Assembly: GCF_014395425.1 (NCBI RefSeq)
Contig: NZ_CP060711.1
Span: 3,371,502-3,435,501 of the forward strand
Length of the DNA: 64,000 nt
From: Thermomonas brevis
GTDB lineage: Bacteria > Pseudomonadota > Gammaproteobacteria > Xanthomonadales > Xanthomonadaceae
Direction: 5' to 3'
The position numbers were made by a program, and so were the translations under genes. This document shows, one piece after another, positions 58,164 to 64,000 of this stretch. The stretch's first letter is position 1. The number at the start of each line of letters is the position of its first letter. The notes beneath the pieces are model-generated. The model was not told the DNA's origin. It saw only the letters and a list, made by a program, of their open reading frames with translations, and searched no databases.

Positions 58164-59149
58164 TCAATAAGTCCGGCACTGCTTGAACCGCACCGGCTTC
58201 TTGCTGTCGGCCGGCGGCTGCAACTGCACGCGCGAGGCCGCGAGTTCCGGATAGCGCTCCAGCAGCGGGCACAGGTCGGTGGTGGGATCGGCCTCTTCCG
58301 AGGACAGGTAGACCAGCAGGGTGGATTGGGTCGACCACAGCGCGCGGCTCACGCCGAACAGGGTGGAAATCGCGTTCGCCGCTTCCTGCCTGCGCTTGTC
58401 CAGTTCCTTGGGATCGGTGGGCACGGGGCGGTCGGCGCGGCGGCCTTCGGTTCGGCGGCCTGCGCGGGCTGCGGCGCGCGCGCGGGCGTCGCGGCCGCCA
58501 TCGGGGCGTGCGGCATGTCGTCCTCGGCAGGCGCCTGCATGCCCTGCGCGACCGTCCAGGCCAGCGCGCCGATCACCGCGGCGCCGCCCCAGGCGAGCGC
58601 AAGCGCTTTCGGTGCGGGTGCGGTGGCGGCCGGCGCGGCGCCGGACGCCTCGGCATTGGGAATGTACGGACGGACTTCCGGCCACAGGCTTTGTCCGTCG
58701 ATCAGTTCGATGTCCTGCTGCTGGGCGATGCGGGCGGCTTCCTCGTCGAAGCGGCCCGGGGTGACCACGATGACGCGCTGGGTGCCGCGCAGGGTCGCCG
58801 ATTTTGCCAGCCCCAGCAGCGCCTGCGCGCCGACCACGGACGCGCTGCCGTACTTGCAGGACAGGAGAGTGCGCTCGCCGTTGCGCTCCAGCACGATGTC
58901 GCTGCCGTCGGTGGGGATGCCGTCGGCCGGCAGCCCGTCCTCGCTCGAAGGCCTGTAGCCGCGCTTGTGCATCGCCTGCAGCACCAGCTTGGCGAAGTCG
59001 CGCCAGCGCAGCTTGCTGAGCTGGGCGGCGCTGCGCTCGGCGGCCTGCGCCGCGGGTTGCGAAGCCGAGGCCTGCTTGTGGCGCAGCCAGAGCGTCAACC
59101 CCAGACCGGACAGGGCGAAAACGGGCAGGGCGATCAGGAGGGGAGTCAT
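58164..59149 (-). pseudogene. Mrr-type restriction-endonuclease-fold membrane protein, frameshifted
   Basis: The gene reads in two frames. The N-terminal frame from the ATG at 59149 has a transmembrane helix (LLIALPVFALSGLGLTLWL) and an Mrr_cat-like domain (LRWRDFAKLVLQAMHKRGYRPSS, RTLLSCKYGSASVVGAQALLGLAKSA), then a second helix. The C-terminal frame, one base out, encodes VPTDPKELDKRRQEAANAIST and ends KPVRFKQCRTY. Adding one base to a C4 run (plus-strand 58425-58428) makes one continuous protein of ~328 residues. This is the second single-base loss in a C run in the window. A nuclease-fold protein at the membrane might act in DNA recognition. Confidence 0.72.
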
Positions 59150-59262
59150 GCGGTCGATGTCGCCGGGGGTGCGAGGGGCGTCACTATACCCACTGGTACG
59201 CGGAAAGGACGTGCGGACAGGACATCGGCGCGGCGGCAGCGGTTTCGTGGCCGCCAGAAACG

Positions 59263-59290
59263 ACGCCGGGCGCATTGCTGCGCCCGGCGT
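59263..59290 (-). terminator. Terminator hairpin of phasin gene
   Basis: ACGCCGGGCGCA and TGCGCCCGGCGT form a perfect 12-bp stem with a 4-base loop, 25 bases after the phasin stop on the reverse strand. On that strand it is followed by CGTTTCTGG, a short T-rich run. It should end the reverse-strand transcript of the phasin gene. Confidence 0.65.
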
Positions 59291-59314
59291 GTCGGATCGA
59301 AAAGCGTATCGGGA

Positions 59315-59938
59315 TCAGGCGTCGGCGGACGCCGCGGCCTCGGGCTTGGCGGCCGGCTTCGCCGGCTTGGCGGCGCGCTTGGCCGGCGCCTTGCGGGCGG
59401 CCTTGACCGGCTTGGCGGCCGGCTTGGCCTTCGCGGCGGGCTTGGCCGCCTTGCGCGCCGGCTTCGCGGCGCCGCCGTTGGCCTTGCGCAGCGCCTCGGT
59501 TAGCCGCTCGACGCGTTCGGTCAGCGCGCCGAGGTCGTCGCGGCCGGGCACGCCCAGCTTGACCAGCGCGCGCTGCACGCGCTCCTCGAACACCTTCTCC
59601 AGCTTGTCCCAGGTGTCGGCGGCGCGCTCGCGGGCCTGGCCGACGTGGCCTTCGACCGCGTCGCGCACCACGCTGGCGCGGTTGCCGGCGAACTTGCGTG
59701 CGGTCTGCTCCAGCGACAGGCCGTCGCGGACCAGGGTTTCGAACAGCTTGCTGCCTTCGGCCTGTGCGCGGTTGAACGCGCCCATGCCGGCCAGCCAGAT
59801 CTGCTGCGCCGATTCGGTGATCGACTTGTTGCCGATGCGCGCGGCGCCCGGCTTGCCCGCGCTCTTGCGCGCCTTGCCGGCGGTCTTGCCCGTGGTCTTG
59901 GAGGCGGTCTTGCCGGCGGTCTTCTTGAGCTTGGCCAT
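59315..59938 (-). CDS. Phasin family protein (PHA granule-associated)
   Basis: The 207-residue protein has a basic N-terminal tail (AKLKKTAGKTASKTTGKTAGK). A phasin domain (~38-130; ESAQQIWLAGMGAFNRAQAEGSKLFETLV, RALVKLGVPGRDDLGALTERVERLTEAL) is followed by a long Ala/Lys/Pro-rich C terminus (AAKPAAKAKPAAKPVKAARKAPAKRAAKP), a histone H1-like tail. This architecture matches PhaF-type granule proteins that coat PHA inclusions and may bind DNA. The patatin and PHA-granule genes next door support the role. Confidence 0.9.
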   Translation of the reverse strand: MAKLKKTAGKTASKTTGKTAGKARKSAGKPGAARIGNKSITESAQQIWLAGMGAFNRAQAEGSKLFETLVRDGLSLEQTARKFAGNRASVVRDAVEGHVGQARERAADTWDKLEKVFEERVQRALVKLGVPGRDDLGALTERVERLTEALRKANGGAAKPARKAAKPAAKAKPAAKPVKAARKAPAKRAAKPAKPAAKPEAAASADA

Positions 59939-60015
59939 GGTCGTGTGTCCCTGCGTCGTGGCGACGGATGCGTGGTGAGGAGTCCGGCCCAGAATCGTGC
60001 GCTTGTCTAGAGCAT

Positions 60016-61281
60016 TCACACCATGCGGCGGCGTTGCAGCGAATGTTCGATGTCGTCCAGCGCGCGGGTCAGTTGCGCGGTGGCGTCGGTGCTGCGCGTC
60101 GCTGGCGGCAGGTGGGCGAGGATCGAACGCGGGCGGTCCGCGATCACTTCTTCGCGCAAGGTGATGCCGTGCCGCGCCAGCACCGGCTCCAGCACGGCGC
60201 GGCGCTTGCGCAGGTCGTCCAGCGTGTTGCGGTAGGCGAGCTGCGAGATGCGGCGGCGCGCGGAGAAGCTGAAGACGTTGGTGTAGAACAGCTCGCGGTC
60301 GGCGGCGTTGGGTTCGAACACCACCTGGTCGATGTGCGGATACTGCTGCGGATAGCGCGCCAGCCCCACCTGCATGCGCGACTGCAGCATGGTGCGCAGG
60401 GTCTGCGAGAGCACGCCGGGCAGGCCGCCCTGGGCGATGCGGCGGTCGCTGAAGCGATGCGCCTGCGCCTTCTCGTTGGCGTCGGTGCCGGGATTGAACG
60501 GCACCAGCGGATTGATGCCGAGCATCAGGTCGACGTCGCGGTCCAGCACCACCGAGGCGTGCATGGTGCGGCGCAGGGCGCCGTCGACGAAGTGGCGGGT
60601 GCGGCCGCGCTTGTCGGCCAGCTCCACCGGCGGGTACAGGCCGGGCAGGGCGGCGCTGGCCTGCACCGCGCGCGAGATCGGCACGTCGTCCCAGCCCTTG
60701 TCGCCGAAGCGCACCGCCTCGCCGCTGTCCAGGTCGACGCCGATCACGTACAGCGGGCGGTCGAGCTTGCGGAAGTCGTTGCTGCGGCCGCGGCGGGTGA
60801 ACACCTCGCGCAGGAAGCGCTCGACCTCGTCGTTGTCGAACAGGCCGGTGGGCACCAGGCTGCCGACCCGGTTGAGCAGATCCGACCAGCGCGAATCGGT
60901 GCGCCCCGACCACACGTCGTGGGCCAGCCGCTTCGCCAGCCGCGGCAGCGACGCCGCGCGCCGCAGGTATTCGCCCAGCGCCGGGCGCAGGAAGGTTTCC
61001 GGGCGGAAGCGCACGTCCTCGCTGTCGCCGCTGATGAAGATCCGGCACAGCTCGGCGGTGTCCATCCGGTTGGCGAGGCCGGCGGCGAAGAACGCGCCGG
61101 AGCTGACCCCGACGTAGCAGTCCAGCCGGGTCAGGTCGAGCCCGTCGCAGGCTTCGTCCAGCGCGCGCAGCGCGCCGAGTTCGTACATCGCGCCGACCGG
61201 CCCGCCGCCCGCGATCGCCAGCCCGATGCGGGGCGGGCGATGGCCTGGATGCGGCGTCTGGGCGGTATGCAGGGACAGCAT
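60016..61281 (-). CDS. Patatin-like phospholipase (PHA-region type)
   Basis: The 421-residue protein has the patatin core. The oxyanion loop is GLAIAGGGPVGAMYELGALRAL, the nucleophile elbow GVSSG with Ser60 (GxSxG), and VDGALRR supplies the DGA/G motif of the Ser-Asp dyad. Related proteins in PHA loci have been linked to granule lipid turnover. No signal peptide is present, so it acts in the cytoplasm or on granules. It is adjacent to the phasin gene on the same strand. Confidence 0.85.
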   Translation of the reverse strand: MLSLHTAQTPHPGHRPPRIGLAIAGGGPVGAMYELGALRALDEACDGLDLTRLDCYVGVSSGAFFAAGLANRMDTAELCRIFISGDSEDVRFRPETFLRPALGEYLRRAASLPRLAKRLAHDVWSGRTDSRWSDLLNRVGSLVPTGLFDNDEVERFLREVFTRRGRSNDFRKLDRPLYVIGVDLDSGEAVRFGDKGWDDVPISRAVQASAALPGLYPPVELADKRGRTRHFVDGALRRTMHASVVLDRDVDLMLGINPLVPFNPGTDANEKAQAHRFSDRRIAQGGLPGVLSQTLRTMLQSRMQVGLARYPQQYPHIDQVVFEPNAADRELFYTNVFSFSARRRISQLAYRNTLDDLRKRRAVLEPVLARHGITLREEVIADRPRSILAHLPPATRSTDATAQLTRALDDIEHSLQRRRMV

Positions 61282-61330
61282 GCGGTGCGCTCGTGCGGGA
61301 ATCGCCCGAGTGTAGCTTGGAGCGCGGGAA

Positions 61331-61410
61331 GAGGAGTGAGTGGAGAGGAGTGAGGAGTGAGCGGAGCGGGCGATCTCTGGTTTTGCTCACTCCTCATCCG
61401 CTCACTCCTC
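61331..61410. repeat. Dispersed hairpin repeat family B, copy 2
   Basis: A 24-base block at 61331-61354 identical to that at 53708-53731, then an inverted, slightly diverged copy at 61386-61410. Unlike copy 1 it lies in a divergent promoter gap, between the patatin gene start and the FFLEELY gene start. So it is not simply a terminator. Confidence 0.7.
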
Positions 61411-61450
61411 GCGCTTGCGTCGGCCCGCGCCTCGCGCCGACACTGGCGCG

Positions 61451-62173
61451 ATGCGACCCGCCCGGCCCGACCTGCACGCGCGCCTTGCCCGCCGCCTGGC
61501 CTTGCACCAGCGGCTGTTCGACCCGAAGCGCGAGCCGCGCAACCGGCTGCCGTGGCTGAAGCCGCTGCAGGCCTGGCAGGCGCGGCGGCTGGAGCGCAGC
61601 TTCGAGGCGTTCCTGCACGACCCCGCACGGCGCCCGGCGGCGAACTTCTTTCTGACCGACGTGTACGGCGCGCACGATTTCAGCCGGCGCGACGCCGACA
61701 TCGCGCGGGTGATCCCGATGATGCAGCGGCTGCTGCCGGCGTCGCTGCTGGACACGATCGCCGACGGCATCGAACTGGCCGCGCTGAGCCACGCCTTCGA
61801 CCTGCGCATGGCGCAGGCGCTGGAGCGGCTGGCACCGGACCGGCAGGCGCTGGACGTCGCGCTGTACGCGCGGGCCTATCGCGAGGTCGGCCATCCGCGC
61901 CTGCGCGCGCGCCAGATCGCGCTGATCGACGAGGTGGGGAACGGGCTGGCGGAGGCGCTGCGCTTGCCCGGCATCGGTTCGCTGCTCCGGCTGTCGCGGC
62001 TGCCGGCGCGCGCGGCCGGGCTGGGCGCGCTGCAGTCGTTCCTCGAACGCGGCTGCGCGGCGTTCGGGGAGCTGGGCGACGCCGGCGATTTCCTGGCCGA
62101 CATCCGCCGCAGCGAAACCGCGGCGATGCGGCGCCTGTTCGCCGGCGAGGCCGATCCGTTCCGGCTCGATTGA
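61451..62173 (+). CDS. FFLEELY motif protein
   Basis: The 240-residue protein has the FFLEELY-type core motif in the form ANFFLTDVYGAHDFSRRDADI (~68-87), with long helices elsewhere (LTHAFDLRMAQALERLAPDRQALDVALYARAYREVGHPRLRARQIALIDEVG). This uncharacterised family recurs beside PHA-granule genes. No signal peptide or membrane helix is seen. Function is unknown. A Met at 61451 is used. It starts 41 bases after repeat B2. Confidence 0.75.
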   Translation: MRPARPDLHARLARRLALHQRLFDPKREPRNRLPWLKPLQAWQARRLERSFEAFLHDPARRPAANFFLTDVYGAHDFSRRDADIARVIPMMQRLLPASLLDTIADGIELAALSHAFDLRMAQALERLAPDRQALDVALYARAYREVGHPRLRARQIALIDEVGNGLAEALRLPGIGSLLRLSRLPARAAGLGALQSFLERGCAAFGELGDAGDFLADIRRSETAAMRRLFAGEADPFRLD

Positions 62174-62182
62174 GCGCCCGCT

Positions 62183-62968
62183 TCAGCGCGCGCCGAACAC
62201 CAGCAGCGCCGACAGCGCGGCGGCCAGCAGTCCGGCCGTCACCAGCAGCCACGGCACCCGCTGCATCCAGCCGCGGCTGGGCGGGGGCGGCGGCGCGTCG
62301 GCATCCGGCTGCGCCTGCATGCGCGGCGTCGGCAGCGGAACGGAGGGCGGCGGCCCTTCCAGCACGAACCGGTGCTGCACGCCGAACACGATCTGGTCGC
62401 CGCTGCGCAGCAGCGCCTCGCGCACCGGGCGGCCGTTCACCAGCACGTCGGCGGCGGCCTGGCGCAGCATCGCCTGGCCGTTGCTTGCCTCCAGCAGCGC
62501 GTGCTCGGGGGCGATGCCGGCGCCGTCGATGCGCAGGTCGGCGTTGGCCGCGCTGCCGACCCGGCGCGGCTTCTCCAGGCTCAGGCTGCGGCCGTGGTGC
62601 GCGCCGCCGACGCCGCGCAGGGCCAGCCGCAGGTTGCCGGCGGGGTCGCGCACCGGCGCGGCCGGCGCGCGGTCGCGGTCGTCGTTGGCGGCGTACAACA
62701 GCAGCTCGCAGCCGTTGGCGTGGATGCTGTCGCCGGCGCGCAGCATCGCCACCTGCTGCACTGGCCGGCCGTTGACGTGCACGCCGCGCATGCCCTCGGT
62801 CACCGTCAGCCAGACGCCGCGGCGGTCGTTGGACAGCCGCAGCAGCGAGGGCGCGTCGATGCCGACCGGCCCCAGGCCGGCGGGCGTGCGGCCCAGCGCG
62901 TGCACGCCGGTGTCGAGGGGCAGGTCGGGTTGGCTTCCGTCGCAGAAGCGCAGGCGCAGGTCGTTCAT
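62183..62968 (-). CDS. FHA domain membrane protein
   Basis: The 261-residue protein has two FHA-type domains: one at ~20-90 (LLRLSNDRRGVWLTVTEGMRGVHVNGRPVQQVAMLRAGDSIH) and one at ~120-205 (ADLRIDGAGIAPEHALLEASNGQAMLRQAAADVLVNGRPVREALLRSGDQIVFGVQHRFVLEG). A proline-rich linker and C-terminal transmembrane helix (LLVTAGLLAAALSALLVFGA) follow. FHA domains bind phosphothreonine peptides; here they would face the cytoplasm. No kinase gene is nearby, so its partner is unknown. Confidence 0.88.
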   Translation of the reverse strand: MNDLRLRFCDGSQPDLPLDTGVHALGRTPAGLGPVGIDAPSLLRLSNDRRGVWLTVTEGMRGVHVNGRPVQQVAMLRAGDSIHANGCELLLYAANDDRDRAPAAPVRDPAGNLRLALRGVGGAHHGRSLSLEKPRRVGSAANADLRIDGAGIAPEHALLEASNGQAMLRQAAADVLVNGRPVREALLRSGDQIVFGVQHRFVLEGPPPSVPLPTPRMQAQPDADAPPPPPSRGWMQRVPWLLVTAGLLAAALSALLVFGAR

Positions 62969-63064
62969 CGCCGCGGAATCTAGCACGCGGCGGCCGGCGC
63001 TCCGGTTGTTCGCGCGCCGCCGCAGGCGGCAGAATGGCGGCGAGCCCGCCAACGCAAGCCGCCC

Positions 63065-63337
63065 ATGTCCCGCATCGACATCCGCCACGCCCATTCCCTG
63101 TCCGCCGCCAACGCCCGCAAGGCGATCGAGGACATCGCCCGGAAGCTGCAGGAGCGCTTCGACGTGGACTACGGCTGGGAAGGCGACACCCTGAACTTCT
63201 CTCGCGCCGGCATCGACGGCCACATCGAACTGGCCGACAAGGCGCTGCACGTCTCGGCCAAGCTGGGCTTCCTGGCGGCGATGTTCAAGGACCCGATCGA
63301 AGCCGAGATCAAGCGGGTGTTGAAAGAGAAGTTCTGA
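63065..63337 (+). CDS. Polyhydroxyalkanoic acid system family protein
   Basis: The 90-residue protein matches the PHA_gran_rgn family (TIGR02610): SLSAANARKAIEDIARKLQERFDVDYGWEGDTLNFSRAGIDGHIELADKALHVSAKLGFLAAMFKDPIEAEIKRVLKEKF. The family is found in PHA-producing bacteria next to phasin genes and is thought to associate with granules; its biochemistry is not known. It is on the forward strand ahead of serC, unlinked to it. Confidence 0.88.
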   Translation: MSRIDIRHAHSLSAANARKAIEDIARKLQERFDVDYGWEGDTLNFSRAGIDGHIELADKALHVSAKLGFLAAMFKDPIEAEIKRVLKEKF

Positions 63338-63459
63338 CCTCGCCGCGCCGTTCTTCCGTGATGCGAAAGCGTCATGGACGGTTTCTGTGGTAACGGCAGC
63401 CGCAATCGTGTTGCGCTGCGGCATACTGCGGGACCCATCACATCCGCGGAGCCAGCCCG

Positions 63460-64000
63460 ATGTCGCGCGCCTACAACTTCAGTCCCGGGCCGGCCATGTT
63501 GCCGGAACCGGTGTTGCGGCAGGCGCAGGCCACGATGCTGGAGTTCGGCGACACCGGCGCGTCGATCCTCGAAATCAGCCATCGCGGCGCCGACTTCCTG
63601 GCGGTGGCGCGGCAGGCCGAAGCTGACCTGCGCACGCTGCTGTCGATCCCCGACGACTACGCGGTGATCTTCACTTCCGGCGGCGCGACCACCGTGCAGG
63701 CGCTGCTGCCGCTCAACTTCGCCGCACCGGGGCAGGCCGCCGACTACGTGGTCAGCGGCCACTGGGGCAAGACCGCGCTCAAGCAGGCCGCGCCCTGCGC
63801 GGATGCGCGCACGGCGGCCAGCAGCGAGGACGGCGGCTTCCGCGACGTGCCGCCGCGCGAGCAATGGCGGTTGTCGCCTGATGCCGCCTACGTCCACGTC
63901 ACCGCCAACGAAACCATCCACGGCGTCGAGTGGCGGGACATTCCTGAGGTCGGCAACGCGCCGCTGATCGCCGACTTCAGTTCCTCCATCGCCTCCGAAC
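63460..64000 (+). CDS. serC: Phosphoserine aminotransferase (3' end beyond window)
   Basis: The first 180 residues fit Ser[26 protein letters not shown], then [49 protein letters not shown], and [33 protein letters not shown]. It transfers an amino group from glutamate to 3-phosphohydroxypyruvate in serine synthesis and also serves pyridoxal-phosphate synthesis. The pyridoxal-phosphate lysine is beyond the window edge. The ATG at 63460 begins the conserved N-terminal NFSPGP segment. Confidence 0.95.
   Translation, partial: MSRAYNFSPGPAMLPEPVLRQAQATMLEFGDTGASILEISHRGADFLAVARQAEADLRTLLSIPDDYAVIFTSGGATTVQALLPLNFAAPGQAADYVVSGHWGKTALKQAAPCADARTAASSEDGGFRDVPPREQWRLSPDAAYVHVTANETIHGVEWRDIPEVGNAPLIADFSSSIASE

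Noticed and set aside
59330-59460. Ala/Lys-rich block as a tandem DNA repeat
   Set aside because: It encodes the low-complexity KPAAK-type tail of the phasin; the DNA is not an exact repeat and is explained by the protein.
1-64000. tRNA, rRNA, CRISPR arrays, transposases or phage genes
   Set aside because: None was seen on reading both strands; repeat families A and B are hairpins, not regularly spaced arrays.

Overview
This is a 64 kb chromosomal window from a GC-rich gammaproteobacterium. Its gene content best fits the Xanthomonadaceae/Lysobacteraceae (Lysobacter, Luteimonas, Thermomonas or Pseudoxanthomonas type): a DeoC-DeoB-DeoD set, an M13 peptidase, DUF2975/XRE pairs beside ABC-2 exporters, a BlaI/M56 pair, phasin and other polyhydroxyalkanoate (PHA)-system proteins, and hairpin repeats between genes. 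The genus assignment is inference. I see no rRNA, tRNA, CRISPR array, transposase, integrase or phage gene. The window is mostly dense core/accessory chromosome with short intergenic gaps.

Layout. 0-8.6 kb: SprA-type protein (cut by the window edge), bacterioferritin, a LysR regulator divergent from a DUF2798 protein, a lipoprotein esterase, an MmyB-type regulator divergent from a VOC protein, a periplasmic-sensor GGDEF protein and a glutathione transferase. 8.7-11.3 kb: an ABC-2 exporter operon followed by what looks like a decayed copy of the 5' end of that transferase gene. 11.4-16.2 kb: GH20 hexosaminidase lipoprotein, serine beta-lactamase-family protein and a CSS-motif EAL phosphodiesterase. 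16.4-19.0 kb and 38.3-40.8 kb: two paralogous modules, each a DUF2975-XRE gene pair divergent from an ABC ATPase-permease operon, with related TTTAAGT palindromes in both divergent gaps. 19-27.8 kb: MFS transporter, small membrane proteins, Tsx-like porin, small basic proteins, an esterase and a PAS-GGDEF protein. 27.9-30.6 kb: deoC-deoB-deoD nucleoside salvage. 30.8-35.5 kb: DUF2249 and FmdE-like genes behind an FNR/ANR-like box, a methyltransferase, a PlsC acyltransferase, cytochrome b561 and a small CCGDC protein behind a second such box. 35.6-38.2 kb: a flavin oxidoreductase and an M14 carboxypeptidase with a RidA domain fused at its C terminus.

40.9-53.7 kb holds two large metallopeptidases (M13 and M1), small redox and YciI proteins, an acetamidase-family protein, a BlaI/M56 antirepressor-type pair whose M56 gene is frameshifted in a C7 run, a Tat-exported epimerase-like protein and a glutamine/arginine-rich repeat protein. 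53.8-63.4 kb looks like a lipid-storage neighbourhood: a two-domain fatty acyl-CoA reductase of the Marinobacter type, divergent from an acyl-CoA-binding protein and a TetR regulator, then phasin, patatin, FFLEELY-motif, FHA and PHA-granule proteins. The PHA synthase itself is not in the window. The window ends inside serC.

Three patterns deserve attention: (i) the duplicated DUF2975-XRE/ABC modules with matching operator-like palindromes; (ii) two families of dispersed hairpin repeats, one with four members all between convergent genes; (iii) two genes interrupted by a single missing C in a C run, which may be assembly errors or real contingency frameshifts.
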